DNA of 64,000 nt from Caulobacteraceae bacterium (GCA_025352085.1 JANXUA010000125.1:19439-83438), one strand, 5' to 3'. Counted from the stretch's first letter, positions 19,761-28,740 are shown. Notes: generated from the sequence alone by a model not told the origin. Translations and numbers: made by a program.

Positions 19761-19955
19761 AAGTGGGGAGCTTCTGTTGCCAGGCGCTCCGCCATTTTTG
19801 CGTTTTGACCGGGGGCGCCCGCAACGGGCGTTGGTAAGTAGGGGGCTTCTGTTGCCAGGCGCCCGCCATCTTTGCGTTTCATTAGGGGAGCGCCCCGGCG
19901 AATTGGGGAAAGTGGGGAGCTTCTGTTGCCAGGCGCTCCCCGGGCCCCGCCTGGC
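19761..19955 (-). repeat. Three tandem ~75-bp units at the 3' end of ssrA
   Basis: Three copies of AAGTGGGGAGCTTCTGTTGCCAGGCGCTCC begin at 19761, 19836 and 19910 (plus strand), a 74-75 bp period. The shared core is the GCGCCTGGCAACAGAAGC segment of the last tmRNA pseudoknot. The two outer units also share AACGCAAA-ATGGCGG. Only the unit next to the tag has the full pseudoknot partner strand. Confidence 0.9.
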
Positions 19956-20121
19956 GCTGCTAAGACACCAGGGCTTTAGGTCGAGTGGACCGGCGCTGCT
20001 TACGCGGCGACGGCATACTCTTGAGCGAAGTTATCGTTCGCAGTTAGTTAAAGGCCCGAAACGGTGAGCCACGCCGAGAGAAAGCAACGCCTTTAGACGT
20101 CTGTCGATGCTGATCGGCCCC
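19908..20121 (-). ncRNA. ssrA: tmRNA, coding piece (permuted two-piece ssrA)
   Basis: On the minus strand the piece starts at 20121 with GGGGCCGATCAGCATCGAC, the tRNA-like 5' half. GGGGCCG pairs with CGGCTCC of the acceptor piece and includes the G3:U pair needed by alanyl-tRNA synthetase. The tag frame follows. The 3' end forms an H-type pseudoknot at 19914-19955: GCCAGGC with GCCTGGC and GGGGAGC with GCTCCCC. The 3' end near 19908 is an estimate. It is made from a precursor with the acceptor piece, which lies 5' of it with a 33-nt spacer removed. Confidence 0.93.
20000..20041 (-). other. tmRNA tag reading frame ANDNFAQEYAVAA
   Basis: The resume codon GCG is at 20041 and TAA at 20002-20000. 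The encoded peptide, ANDNFAQEYAVAA plus the Ala from tmRNA, is added to stalled nascent chains. It differs at two positions from the C. crescentus tag as I recall it (ANDNFAEEFAVAA). The AND and VAA ends are the SspB- and ClpX-recognised parts. Confidence 0.95.
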
Positions 20122-20154
20122 ATGACGTCCCGCCGATAACGCGGGGGAGGAAAA

Positions 20155-20247
20155 TGGTGGAGCCGCCGGGAATCGCACCCGGGTCCAGTCCGCTTATTAC
20201 GCGCGCGTTTATCTCCATAGACCGGCAAGCCGGACACGCTGAACATA
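20155..20247 (-). ncRNA. ssrA: tmRNA, acceptor piece (permuted two-piece ssrA)
   Basis: On the minus strand this ends in GGACCCGGGTGCGATTCCCGGCGGCTCCACCA: T arm, acceptor strand and encoded CCA (last base at 20155). Upstream are GTCCGGCTTGCCGG and TAATAAGCGGAC, which belong to the remaining pseudoknot and to the helix shared with the coding piece. The 5' end near 20247 is approximate. It looks like a lone tRNA 3' half, but its acceptor strand pairs with the coding piece rather than with a local 5' strand. Confidence 0.93.
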
Positions 20248-20353
20248 GGCGTTGGGGCGGCGCAATGGAAGGGGCTGGAGGATGGGCGTCTCGCCCGCCT
20301 TGCGTCGTCGCGAAAGGTTTGCAGCGACGAACGGGACGCCCACCCTGCGGGAT

Positions 20354-20911
20354 TCAGCTCGCCTCGACCCCGCGCTCGATGGAGAGGACGCCGGTGCGGG
20401 AGACTTCCGCCAGGCCGAGCGGCCGCATCAGGCCGATGAATTTGTCGATCTTGCCCGGCGCGCCGGTGATCTCGAAGATGAAGCCGGTGCGGGTGGTGTC
20501 GATGACGCGGGTGCGGAAGATTTCAGCCAGCCGCAGGGACTCGGCGCGGTCGGCGCCGGCGCCGTTCACCTTGACCAGAGCCAGTTCCCGCTCGGCGCCG
20601 TTGGGGTCGGTGGTGACGTTGTGGACGTGCCGGGTCGAAACCATCTTTTGCAGCTGGGCTTCGATCTGGGCGAGAACCTGGGCCGTGCCGCGGGTGACGA
20701 TGGTGATGCGGCTGGCCCCCGATCCCCGGTCGGTCTCGGCGACGGTGAGGCTCTCGATATTGTAGCCGCGCGCTGCGAACAGGCCGACCACCCGGTGCAG
20801 GACGCCCGGCTCGTTGTCGACCAGAACGGCGAAGGTGGCGAGGGCTTCGGCCTCGTCGGCGTGGCCCATGTCATAGGCGGAGGCCGGCGAGTCGGCGGGG
20901 GTTCTGGTCAT
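20354..20911 (-). CDS. ilvH: Acetolactate synthase small (regulatory) subunit
   Basis: Regulatory subunit giving valine feedback control to acetolactate synthase. 185 aa. N-terminal ACT domain FAVLVDNEPGVLHRVVGLFAARGYNIESLTVA, then a second ACT-like domain around RELALVKVNGAG and FIFEITGAPGKIDKFI. It carries about 20 extra residues before the ACT domain. Its start overlaps the ilvB stop by one base, so the two are coupled and controlled together by the leader attenuator upstream of ilvB. Confidence 0.95.
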   Translation of the reverse strand: MTRTPADSPASAYDMGHADEAEALATFAVLVDNEPGVLHRVVGLFAARGYNIESLTVAETDRGSGASRITIVTRGTAQVLAQIEAQLQKMVSTRHVHNVTTDPNGAERELALVKVNGAGADRAESLRLAEIFRTRVIDTTRTGFIFEITGAPGKIDKFIGLMRPLGLAEVSRTGVLSIERGVEAS

Positions 20912-22719
20912 TACACCAGCCCCCGGCCGCCGGCGTCGATCACCGAACCGATGTCGCGGGCGTCTTCGCCCAGCAGCATGTCATTGTGCGCCTTGCCCGA
21001 GGGGATCATCGGGAAACAGTTTTCCTCCCGCTCCACGCGGCAGTCGAAGATCACCGGCAGCGGCGTGTCGATCATTTCCTCGATCTTGGCGTCCAGTTCG
21101 CCCGGCGTGTGGGCGCGGAGGCCCACGGCGCCGAACGCTTCGGCCATCTTCACGAAATCGGGCATGCTGGCCGAATAGGAATGGCTGTAACGCTCGCCGT
21201 GCAGAAGCTGCTGCCATTGGCGCACCATGCCCATCCATTCGTTGTTGAGAATGAAGATCTTGATCGGCAGGTCGTATTGGATGGCCGTGGACATTTCCTG
21301 CATGGTCATCTGCACCGAGGCGTCGCCGGCGATGTCGATGACCAGGCTTTTGGGGTGGGCGATCTGCACGCCGACCGCGGCGGGCAGGCCATAGCCCATC
21401 GTCCCCAAGCCGCCGGAGGTCATCCAGCGGTGCGGTTCCTGGAATTGGTAGAACTGCGCCGCCCACATCTGATGCTGGCCGACTTCGGTGGTGATGTAGG
21501 TGTCGCGGTCCTTGGTCAAAGCGTAGAGGCGTTCGACAGCGTATTGCGGTTTGATGACCTCGGTCGACGGTCGATAGCGCAGGCAGTCGCGCGCGCGCCA
21601 GGCCTCGATCTGCTCCCGCCATGGCGCCAGGCGCTTGGCGTCCGGCCCCTGGCGATGGCGTTTGCAGGCGGCGATCAAGGCGGTCAGCACCTTGCCCGCG
21701 TCGCCAATAATGCCGACGTCGGCGCGCACGATCTTGTTGATCGACGACGGGTCGATGTCGATGTGGATCTTCTTCGAGCCGGGCGAAAAGGCGTCCAGGC
21801 GCCCGGTCACCCGATCGTCGAAGCGCGCGCCGACGGCGATCATCACGTCGCAGTCGTGCATGGCGTTGTTGGCTTCAAAGGTTCCGTGCATGCCGACCAG
21901 GCCCAGCCAGGCCGGATCGCCGGCGGGAAAGGCGCCCAGACCCATCAGAGTCGAGGTCACCGGCGCGCCGGTGAGCGCCGCCAGCTCGCGTAAGGATGCG
22001 CTCGCCGCCGGTCCCGCGTTGATCACCCCGCCGCCGGTGTAAAACAATGGCCGGCGGGCGCCCACGATCAGCGCGGCGGCCTGGGCGATCGCGGCCGGCT
22101 CGCCCTCGGTGCGCGGCTGATAGTTATGCAGGGGCCGCGCCTGAGCGGGACCCACATAGGCGCCGCTGGCGAACTGCACGTCCTTGGGAATGTCGATGAC
22201 CACCGGCCCGGGGCGTCCAGAGGTCGCGATGGCGAAGGCTTCGTGCATGACGCGCGGCAGATCGGCGATGTTCTTCACCAGATAGTTGTGCTTGGTGCAC
22301 GAGCGGGTGATGCCGACGGTGTCGCATTCCTGAAAGGCGTCGGTGCCGATCAGATGCGTGGGCACCTGGCCGGTGATGACCACCAGCGGGATGGAATCCA
22401 TCAGGGCGTCGACAATGCCGGTGACCGCATTGGTGGCGCCGGGGCCGGAGGTGACCAGAACCACGCCGCACTTGCCGGTGGAACGGGCGTAGCCTTCGGC
22501 GGCGTGGGTCGCGCCCTGCTCGTGGCGCACCAGAACGTGGCGCAGGCGCGGCTCGTGAAACAGGGCGTCATAGATTGGCAGCACCGCGCCGCCGGGATAG
22601 CCGAAGAGGTCGGTGACGCCCTGATCGACCAGGGCGCGCACGACCATTTCGGCGCCGGTCATGATCTCCGCGGCGGTGGCGGCGGGCTGCGAGGCTTTGA
22701 TCTGGGTATGGGCGGTCAT
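20911..22719 (-). CDS. ilvB: Acetolactate synthase large (catalytic) subunit
   Basis: Thiamine-diphosphate enzyme that condenses pyruvate with pyruvate or 2-ketobutyrate, the first common step to valine, leucine and isoleucine. 602 aa. Seen: FGYPGGAVLPIYDAL with the catalytic Glu in HVLVRHEQGATHAAEGYA, the FAD-binding middle domain, and the ThDP/Mg motif GDASVQMTMQEM...NNEWMGMVRQW. A 140-nt leader with hairpins lies upstream. leuC, at the end of the window, belongs to the leucine branch of the same pathway. Confidence 0.97.
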   Translation of the reverse strand: MTAHTQIKASQPAATAAEIMTGAEMVVRALVDQGVTDLFGYPGGAVLPIYDALFHEPRLRHVLVRHEQGATHAAEGYARSTGKCGVVLVTSGPGATNAVTGIVDALMDSIPLVVITGQVPTHLIGTDAFQECDTVGITRSCTKHNYLVKNIADLPRVMHEAFAIATSGRPGPVVIDIPKDVQFASGAYVGPAQARPLHNYQPRTEGEPAAIAQAAALIVGARRPLFYTGGGVINAGPAASASLRELAALTGAPVTSTLMGLGAFPAGDPAWLGLVGMHGTFEANNAMHDCDVMIAVGARFDDRVTGRLDAFSPGSKKIHIDIDPSSINKIVRADVGIIGDAGKVLTALIAACKRHRQGPDAKRLAPWREQIEAWRARDCLRYRPSTEVIKPQYAVERLYALTKDRDTYITTEVGQHQMWAAQFYQFQEPHRWMTSGGLGTMGYGLPAAVGVQIAHPKSLVIDIAGDASVQMTMQEMSTAIQYDLPIKIFILNNEWMGMVRQWQQLLHGERYSHSYSASMPDFVKMAEAFGAVGLRAHTPGELDAKIEEMIDTPLPVIFDCRVEREENCFPMIPSGKAHNDMLLGEDARDIGSVIDAGGRGLV

Positions 22720-22748
22720 GGCGATATCTGCGTTGTTTTAAGGGCAAG

Positions 22749-22771
22749 AAAAAAGGCCCGCGAGGGGCCTT
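22749..22771 (-). terminator. Attenuator terminator in the ilvB leader
   Basis: AAGGCCC-CTCGC-GGGCCTT followed by six T on the minus strand, 30 bases before the ilvB start and before its ribosome binding site. It is a textbook intrinsic terminator placed in a 5' leader, preceded by a 9-bp hairpin at 22793-22815. Confidence 0.85.
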
Positions 22772-22792
22772 GTAAACACGATCAGCAACAAG

Positions 22793-22815
22793 CGGACTCT
22801 TTATTCAAGAGTCCG
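22793..22815 (-). promoter_or_regulatory. ilvB leader hairpin upstream of the attenuator
   Basis: CGGACTCTT-GAATA-AAGAGTCCG on the minus strand, a perfect 9-bp stem with a 5-nt loop. The leader peptide stop (TGA) lies inside it, so a translating ribosome would disturb it. CTTGT just after it can pair with ACAAG at the base of the terminator, a possible antiterminator. Confidence 0.65.
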
Positions 22816-22858
22816 TCGTGACTGATCGCCGTCTAAGTACGATGTACGCCGCGCGCAT
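22805..22858 (-). CDS. ilvB leader peptide, 17 aa
   Basis: ATG 22858 with GGAG eight bases upstream opens a 17-codon frame, MRAAYIVLRRRSVTTDS, ending inside the first leader hairpin. Consecutive Ile-Val-Leu codons (and two Ala) fit a peptide that senses branched-chain aminoacyl-tRNA. Attenuation of ilvBN in Caulobacter crescentus is established knowledge; that this peptide does the same here is inference. A TTGACC (22908-22913) with ACTTAT about 18 bp downstream is a possible promoter. Confidence 0.6.
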   Translation of the reverse strand: MRAAYIVLRRRSVTTDS

Positions 22859-23013
22859 GGGTGGAACTCCAACGAAGGCGGCAATAAGTGACCCACTCGG
22901 CGGGTCGGGTCAAGCGAAATTGACCGCAGGACATCTCTCCAACCGCAACGGGAGGAAGAATTTACCCCTGTCGATCCGAACCTACCGTTGCACCCCGTAT
23001 CTCGCCGCATCGG

Positions 23014-23991
23014 TCAGAAGTGCCGCCAGCCCGGCTGTTCGACGGGGATCGGCGCTCCGGCGTGAGACACTCTTACCCCGCTTGTGGCATCGAATGTTCC
23101 GATGATGGCTGCCAAAATCCCCTGGGCCTCAACCGCCGCGATCAGGGCGGACGCGTCCGCCGGCGTAACCGCGCAAACCAGGGCGTAGTCGTCGCCGCCG
23201 GTCGCGAGGGCGAGACTGGCCGCCGCCTGGTCCCGTTGGGCGCTCAGCCAGGCGCGGCCCCCGGTCGACAGCGGAAGCTGATCGAGCTGGATCGACAGGC
23301 CCAGACCGCTGGCGTCGGCGATGTGTCCGGCGTCGGCGATCAGCCCGTCGGAGACGTCGGCGGCGGCGTGGGCGTGGTCCAGCAGGGCTTGCCCGAGCGA
23401 GATCAGGGGTTCGGGCAGACGGTAACGGTTCGCCAGCACCCCGCCTGGATCGACGATCTCACCGCGCGCCGCGCGTAGGCCCAGGGCGCCATCGCCAATC
23501 GCGCCGCAGACGACGATCAGATCGCCCGCCCTGGCGCCCGATCGCAACACCGCGCGGCCCCGCGGCGTCCAGCCCAGAACGGTGGCGCTGACGGTGAAGG
23601 GGCCCGGCGTCGACACCGTGTCGCCGCCGAGGAGGGCGACGCCAAAGCCTTCCCCGTCGCGCGCGAGGCCCTGCTTGAAATCGTCGCGCCAGGCCTGATC
23701 GCGATCGCCGGGCCAGGCGGTCATGAGGAAATAGCCGAACGGCTCGGCGGCCTTGGCGGCGAGGTCGGAGAGGGCCGTGCGCAGCAGCCGCCGGGCGATG
23801 ATGTCCGGGGCCTCGCCGACAAGGAAATGCACGCCCTCGACCATGGCGTCCTTGGATATGACCAGATCAAAGCCCGGCCGCGCGGGGATGACCGCCGCAT
23901 CGTCGCGCAGATCCAGGGCCCGCGGATCGCCGCGCGTCAGCGGGCGTAAGGCCGCGATCCAGGCAAATTCGTCAGGCGGCGGACGCGTCAC
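23014..23991 (-). CDS. thiL: Thiamine-monophosphate kinase
   Basis: Phosphorylates thiamine monophosphate to the diphosphate cofactor, which ilvB next door and other enzymes use. 325 aa from GTG 23991. PurM-like fold: [59 protein letters not shown] and [12 protein letters not shown]. The start lies 20 bp inside the end of nusB, so it is translated as the last gene of the glyA-nrdR-nusB-thiL run. Confidence 0.95.
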   Translation of the reverse strand: MTRPPPDEFAWIAALRPLTRGDPRALDLRDDAAVIPARPGFDLVISKDAMVEGVHFLVGEAPDIIARRLLRTALSDLAAKAAEPFGYFLMTAWPGDRDQAWRDDFKQGLARDGEGFGVALLGGDTVSTPGPFTVSATVLGWTPRGRAVLRSGARAGDLIVVCGAIGDGALGLRAARGEIVDPGGVLANRYRLPEPLISLGQALLDHAHAAADVSDGLIADAGHIADASGLGLSIQLDQLPLSTGGRAWLSAQRDQAAASLALATGGDDYALVCAVTPADASALIAAVEAQGILAAIIGTFDATSGVRVSHAGAPIPVEQPGWRHF

Positions 23992-24469
23992 GGGCGATGG
24001 CGTCCAAGACGCCGTTTATGAAGCCGGGTTCGGTCCCCGAGAAGAAGGATTTGGCGATCTCGACATATTCGTCCATCACCACCTCGCCGGGCACATCGCG
24101 GCGCTCCGTCAGCTCGAAGACGGCGCAACGCAATATGGCCCGCGCCGTGGCGTCAAGCCGGTCCAGCCGCCAGTTCGCGGCCAGATGGGCGCGAATGGCG
24201 CGGTCGATCGCGGTCTGATGCTCCACCACCCCGCGCGCCAGGGCGTCGAAGAAGGCTTCGTCCGCCGCCGCCAAGGGCGCGCCGTCGATATCGGTCTCGA
24301 AGCGATGGTCGTGGAACTCGCGCACCACGCTTTCCACGCCCGAGCCGGCGGCCTCCATCTGATACAGCGCCTGGACGGCGGCCAGCCGGGCGACCGACCG
24401 AGCCTGCCTTTGCGACACGCCTTTGGGCGAGGCGGTTTTGGGCGCGGCGCCATTGGGTTGACCGGTCAT
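23972..24469 (-). CDS. nusB: Transcription antitermination factor NusB
   Basis: All-helical RNA-binding factor for rRNA antitermination complexes. 165 aa. The N-terminal [43 protein letters not shown] and [31 protein letters not shown] are the family's motifs. ATG overlaps the nrdR stop (ATGA). In many alphaproteobacteria riboflavin genes (ribD/ribE/ribH) stand between nrdR and nusB; here they are absent. Confidence 0.95.
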   Translation of the reverse strand: MTGQPNGAAPKTASPKGVSQRQARSVARLAAVQALYQMEAAGSGVESVVREFHDHRFETDIDGAPLAAADEAFFDALARGVVEHQTAIDRAIRAHLAANWRLDRLDATARAILRCAVFELTERRDVPGEVVMDEYVEIAKSFFSGTEPGFINGVLDAIARDASAA

Positions 24470-24948
24470 GCGTCTTTGTCTTCGGGGGCGACGTCCTCGG
24501 CCAGGCCCTCGTCATTGAGGAACTGGGCGAAATCCTGGGTCTCGCGAAAGTCGCGATAGACCGAGGCGTAGCGAACATACGCAACGTCATCCAACGCTTT
24601 GAGCGCCTTCATGACCATTTCACCGACGACAGTCGAGGCCAGCTCGGTTTCGCCCATGCTTTCGAGCTGACGGATGATGGCGTTGACCATGCGCTCCACC
24701 CTTTCCGCCTCGACCGGACGCTTGCGGGTGGCGATGGAGATCGAACGCACCAGCTTTTCGCGATCGAACGGCGCCCGACGGCCCGAACGCTTGAGAATGG
24801 TCAGTTCGCGCAGTTGCACCCGCTCGAAGGTGGTGAAGCGTCCGCCGCATTCGGGGCACAGCCGCCGCCGGCGGATCGCCGCGCCGTCTTCCGACGGGCG
24901 GCTGTCCTTGACCTGGCTTTCCATCTCACCGCAGAACGGGCAGCGCAC
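24466..24948 (-). CDS. nrdR: Transcriptional repressor NrdR
   Basis: Represses ribonucleotide reductase genes in response to ATP/dATP. 160 aa from GTG 24948. Zinc ribbon at the start (CPFCGEMES...[12 protein letters not shown]) followed by the ATP-cone ([22 protein letters not shown]). The C-terminal region [20 protein letters not shown] is typical. It follows glyA by 5 bp and overlaps nusB by 4 bp. Confidence 0.97.
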   Translation of the reverse strand: MRCPFCGEMESQVKDSRPSEDGAAIRRRRLCPECGGRFTTFERVQLRELTILKRSGRRAPFDREKLVRSISIATRKRPVEAERVERMVNAIIRQLESMGETELASTVVGEMVMKALKALDDVAYVRYASVYRDFRETQDFAQFLNDEGLAEDVAPEDKDA

Positions 24949-24953
24949 GCGCG

Positions 24954-26258
24954 TCAGCCGTAGATCGGAAAGCGTGACGTGAGCGCGGCGACTTGGGCGC
25001 GCACCCGCGCCTCGACCTCACCGTTGCCGTCTTCGCCGTTGACGGCCAGGCCGTCGACCACTTCGGCGATCAGCTGGCCGATCTTGCGAAACTCGGCCGG
25101 GGCAAAGCCGCGCGTCGTCCCCGCCGGCGTGCCGACGCGGATGCCGGAGGTGACCATGGGCGGGGCGGGATCGAATGGGATGCCGTTCTTGTTGCAGGTG
25201 ATGTTGGCCCGCTCCAGGCTTTGCTCGGCCGCCGTGCCGGTCACGCCCTTGGGGCGCAGATCGACCAGCATCAGATGGCTGTCGGTGCCGCCCGAGACGA
25301 TATTCAGGCCCGACCCGGCCAGGGCGTCGGCCAAGGCATGGGCGTTGTCGATCACCCGGCGGGCGTAAGCCTTGAATTCCGGCGTCAGGGCTTCGCCGAA
25401 GGCCACCGCCTTGGCGGCGATGACGTGCATCAGCGGCCCGCCCTGCAGGCCCGGAAACACCGCCGAATCGATCTTCTTGCCGAGTTTGAGGTCGTTGGAG
25501 AGGATCATCCCGCCGCGCGGCCCGCGCAGCGTCTTGTGCGTGGTGGTGGTGACGACGTGGGCGTGCTGCATTGGGCTGGGAAACACCCCGGCCGCCACCA
25601 GTCCGGCGAAATGGGCCATGTCGACCATCAGCTTGGCGCCAACGCTGTCGGCCACTTCGCGGAACCTGGCGAAATCGATGGTGCGCGAATAGGCCGATCC
25701 GCCGGCGATGATGATCTTCGGCTGACACTCCGTGGCGATATCGGCCAGGGAGTCATAGTCGATTATCTGGTCCTGGGTGCGCACCGTGTAGGGCACCGGG
25801 TGGAACCATTTGCCCGACTGGTTGACTGACTTGCCGTGGGTCAAGTGCCCGCCAGCGGCCAGATCCATGCCCATGAAGGTGTCGCCGGGCTTCATGATCG
25901 CCATGAACACCGCCTGGTTGGCCTGCGAGCCGGAATGCGGCTGCACATTGGCCCAGGCGCAACCGAACAGGGCCTTGGCCCGCTCTATGGCCAGAGTCTC
26001 GACCTCGTCGACGTATTCGCAGCCGCCGTAATAGCGCTTTCCGGGATAGCCCTCGGCGTATTTGTTGGTCAGCACCGAGCCCTGCGCCTCCAGCACGGCG
26101 CGCGAGACGATGTTTTCTGAGGCTATCAGCTCGATCTGGCCCTGCTGTCGGGCGAACTCGCGCCCGATCATGCCCGCGACGGCGCTGTCGCGCGCGGCCA
26201 GATCGGCGGAGAAGAAAGGATCGGCGGCGTCGTTTGACGCCTCTAGCGTTACGCTCAA
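24954..26258 (-). CDS. glyA: Serine hydroxymethyltransferase
   Basis: PLP enzyme converting serine and tetrahydrofolate to glycine and methylene-THF, supplying one-carbon units for the methyl cycle (metH). 434 aa. The PLP lysine sits in [18 protein letters not shown]. Other motifs: [34 protein letters not shown] and [18 protein letters not shown]. The start appears to be TTG 26258 with GGAG eight bases upstream; no better ATG is near. First gene of glyA-nrdR-nusB-thiL. Confidence 0.96.
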   Translation of the reverse strand: MSVTLEASNDAADPFFSADLAARDSAVAGMIGREFARQQGQIELIASENIVSRAVLEAQGSVLTNKYAEGYPGKRYYGGCEYVDEVETLAIERAKALFGCAWANVQPHSGSQANQAVFMAIMKPGDTFMGMDLAAGGHLTHGKSVNQSGKWFHPVPYTVRTQDQIIDYDSLADIATECQPKIIIAGGSAYSRTIDFARFREVADSVGAKLMVDMAHFAGLVAAGVFPSPMQHAHVVTTTTHKTLRGPRGGMILSNDLKLGKKIDSAVFPGLQGGPLMHVIAAKAVAFGEALTPEFKAYARRVIDNAHALADALAGSGLNIVSGGTDSHLMLVDLRPKGVTGTAAEQSLERANITCNKNGIPFDPAPPMVTSGIRVGTPAGTTRGFAPAEFRKIGQLIAEVVDGLAVNGEDGNGEVEARVRAQVAALTSRFPIYG

Positions 26259-26344
26259 GACGATGGCTCCCTGGCGAGTCGTGGTGCGGGCCGCCTTCTT
26301 AAACCCGTTTGCGGCGCGATCAACCGCGAGCCCCGATTCTGGCC

Positions 26345-26455
26345 TTAGCCGAAGCCTTCATAGCTTAAGACCGCGCCGCGCAGGACCGTGCTAAGAAACC
26401 ACAGCGCGACCGCGACGGCGCCGCACCCCAATATCAGTAAGATCAACGACCGCAT
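26345..26455 (-). CDS. 36-aa single-span membrane peptide
   Basis: Below the ORF track's cutoff. ATG 26455 is preceded by AGGGGCGGCG and opens [20 protein letters not shown]..., one hydrophobic helix of about 20 residues followed by [12 protein letters not shown] and a stop. It lies alone in the 258-bp gap between glyA and hemA, in the same direction as both. No family recognised. The RBS, the clean helix and the position make a real small inner-membrane protein likely but unproven. Confidence 0.5.
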   Translation of the reverse strand: MRSLILLILGCGAVAVALWFLSTVLRGAVLSYEGFG

Positions 26456-26517
26456 CGCCGCCCCTCACAACCTCTTCCGCTTCGTTGGTGGCGAGCTAAA
26501 AAGAGGGAATGGCCTTC

Positions 26518-27744
26518 CTACGCCGCGACGCCGCCCATGCGTTGGATGTTGCAGCGGGTCCACAGTTTTTCCAGCGCCGAAACCAGTTCGTCCATCATGG
26601 CGTCGGTGTGAAAGGGCGTCGGCGTGAAGCGCAGGCGCTCGGTGCCACGCGGCACGGTCGGATAGTTGATCGGCTGGACGTAGATGCCGTGGTCGGTCAG
26701 CAACATGTCCGAGATCAGCTTGGTGTGCACCGGATCGCCGACCAGCAGGGGCACGATGTGGCTGACCGACGGCATGACCGGCAGGCCGGCGACTTTCATC
26801 CGGCGTTTCAGGGAGGCGGCGCGTTCCTGGTGGACGACGCGGACCTCGTCATGTTGCTTGAGCCAGCGGATCGAGGCCAGGGCGCCCGCCGTCAGGGCCG
26901 GGGGCAGCGAGGTTGTGAAGATGAACCCGCCAGCATAGGAGCGGATGGCGTCGATCAGGTCGGCGTCCCCGGTCACATAGCCGCCCATCACGCCGAACGC
27001 CTTGCCGAGCGTGCCTTCGATGATATCCACCTGGTCGGCGACGCCGTCACGTTCGGAAACGCCGCCGCCGCGCTTGCCGTACAGGCCGACGGCGTGAACC
27101 TCGTCGAGATAGGTCATGGCGCCATAGCGTTTGGCCAGGGCGGTCGTCGCGGCGATGTCGGACATGTCGCCGTCCATGGAATAGACGCTCTCGAACGCCA
27201 CCAGCTTGGGCGCGTCGACCGGCGCGTCGGCGAGCAATTGCTCCAGATGCTCGAGATCGTTGTGGCGCCAGATCTTGCGCGGCCCACCGCCGGCTCGGAT
27301 GCCGGCGATCATCGAGGCGTGATTGAGGGCGTCGGAAAAGGTGATCAGCCCCGGCAGGACCTTTTGCAAGGTCGCCAGGGTCGCCTCGTTGGAGACATAG
27401 CCCGAGGTGAAGAGGAGCGCTGCTTCCTTGCCGTGCAGATCGGCGAGTTCCACCTCCAGTTCGACGTGATAGTGGGTGGTGCCGGAAATGTTGCGCGTGC
27501 CGCCCGAACCGGCGCCGGCCTCGTCGACGGCCTTGTGGATGGCCTCGATGATCACCGGGTTCTGGCCCTGGCCCAGGTAGTCGTTGGAGCACCAGACGAT
27601 GACGTCGCGCGTTTCGCCGCCCGGCGCCGTCCAGGTGGCGAAGGGAAAATTCCCGCGATGGCGTTTGAGATCGGCGAACACCCGGTAGCGGCCTTCGCCG
27701 CGAACCTGCTCCACCGCGTCTCTGAAAGCGGCCTTATAGTCCAT
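26518..27744 (-). CDS. hemA: 5-aminolevulinate synthase
   Basis: Condenses glycine and succinyl-CoA to 5-aminolevulinate, the C4 (Shemin) route to haem that marks alphaproteobacteria. 408 aa from ATG 27744; the track's 27753 is a GTG three codons earlier. PLP lysine in [14 protein letters not shown]; also [30 protein letters not shown] and [13 protein letters not shown]. Glycine is produced by glyA upstream. Confidence 0.97.
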   Translation of the reverse strand: MDYKAAFRDAVEQVRGEGRYRVFADLKRHRGNFPFATWTAPGGETRDVIVWCSNDYLGQGQNPVIIEAIHKAVDEAGAGSGGTRNISGTTHYHVELEVELADLHGKEAALLFTSGYVSNEATLATLQKVLPGLITFSDALNHASMIAGIRAGGGPRKIWRHNDLEHLEQLLADAPVDAPKLVAFESVYSMDGDMSDIAATTALAKRYGAMTYLDEVHAVGLYGKRGGGVSERDGVADQVDIIEGTLGKAFGVMGGYVTGDADLIDAIRSYAGGFIFTTSLPPALTAGALASIRWLKQHDEVRVVHQERAASLKRRMKVAGLPVMPSVSHIVPLLVGDPVHTKLISDMLLTDHGIYVQPINYPTVPRGTERLRFTPTPFHTDAMMDELVSALEKLWTRCNIQRMGGVAA

Positions 27745-27795
27745 CAAACCCACGCGCTCCGCGCTTTTTGAAACGAAAACCCCGTCGTTCGGAGG

Positions 27796-28689
27796 CTAAA
27801 GATCGGCCATCCGCCCGCGCATGAGCTGCAATATGGCCGAAAAATCCTTCTGGCCATAGCCCTGAGCTTCAAACAGGGCGTAAAGCGCCTGCGCCTGGGC
27901 GCCCAGAGGCGTCGCCGCGCCGCTTTTCGCCGCCGCGTCCTGGGCCAGTTTCAGGTCCTTCGACATCAGGGCGGTGAGGAAACCGCCCTCATAATTGCGA
28001 TTGGACGGCGCCGATTCCACGCCGCCGGGCCACGGGCAATAGGTGTTCAAACTCCAGCACTGACCGGACGACTTTGAGGCGATATCGAAGAACCGCATCG
28101 GGTCGAGCTCCAGTTTTTCGGCCAGGGCGAAGGCTTCGCACACGCCGATCATCGAAATGCCCAGCAACATGTTGTTGCAGATCTTGGCCGCCTGACCCGC
28201 GCCGGGCGCGCCGGCGTGGATCACCACCCGCGCCATGGGGGCGAGCGTGGCCTCCACCGCCGCATAGTCGGCGTCGGTGCAGCCGACCATGAAGGCCAGA
28301 GTCCCGGCGTCGGCGGCCATGATGCCGCCGCTGACCGGCGCGTCGGCGGCGCGCAGGCCGGCCTTGGTCGCCAGGGCGGCGACGAACCGGGCGCTTTCCA
28401 CGTCGATGGTCGAGCAGTCGACGACCAGGCATCCCGGCTTGGCGTGAGGGATGACCTCTGCGGCCCAGACCGCGCGGACATGGGTTCCGGCCGGCAACAT
28501 GGTGATCACGACATCCGCCGCCGCGACGGCCTCCGCCGTCGACGCCGCCCTGACGCAGCCGGCGCCGACCGCGCGGTCGAGCGCCGCCGCCGAGAGGTCG
28601 AACGCCAGGACCTTTTGGCCCGCCTTGGCCAGATTGGCCGCCATGCCGGCCCCCATATGGCCCAGACCGATAAACGCGATGGATGTCAT
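27796..28689 (-). CDS. mmsB: 3-hydroxyisobutyrate dehydrogenase
   Basis: NAD-dependent beta-hydroxyacid dehydrogenase of valine catabolism, 297 aa from ATG 28689 (the track's 28728 start lacks support). N-terminal GLGHMGAGMAANL binds NAD, DAPVSGGIMAADAGTL is the substrate signature, and GAPGAGQAAKICNNMLLG contains the catalytic Lys. The end DFSAILQLM is typical of mmsB. The other valine-degradation genes (mmsA, acyl-CoA dehydrogenase, enoyl hydratase) are not adjacent; the acyl-CoA dehydrogenase at 7.7 kb is of another type. Confidence 0.92.
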   Translation of the reverse strand: MTSIAFIGLGHMGAGMAANLAKAGQKVLAFDLSAAALDRAVGAGCVRAASTAEAVAAADVVITMLPAGTHVRAVWAAEVIPHAKPGCLVVDCSTIDVESARFVAALATKAGLRAADAPVSGGIMAADAGTLAFMVGCTDADYAAVEATLAPMARVVIHAGAPGAGQAAKICNNMLLGISMIGVCEAFALAEKLELDPMRFFDIASKSSGQCWSLNTYCPWPGGVESAPSNRNYEGGFLTALMSKDLKLAQDAAAKSGAATPLGAQAQALYALFEAQGYGQKDFSAILQLMRGRMADL

Positions 28690-28740
28690 GAATTTAGATC
28701 CTGTCGATAGGTCGCGAGTTACAAACAAGCAGTCCCCAAT

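Noticed and set aside
20155-20200. A tRNA gene, from the T-arm and CCA-like sequence
   Set aside because: No local D or anticodon arm; the acceptor strand pairs with GGGGCCG of the tmRNA coding piece, so it is the tmRNA acceptor piece.
22749-22815. LLLIV frame as the main ilvB leader peptide
   Set aside because: It needs a TTG start with no clear ribosome binding site, and a TAA lies just upstream; the 17-aa ATG frame is better supported. Kept only as a side note.
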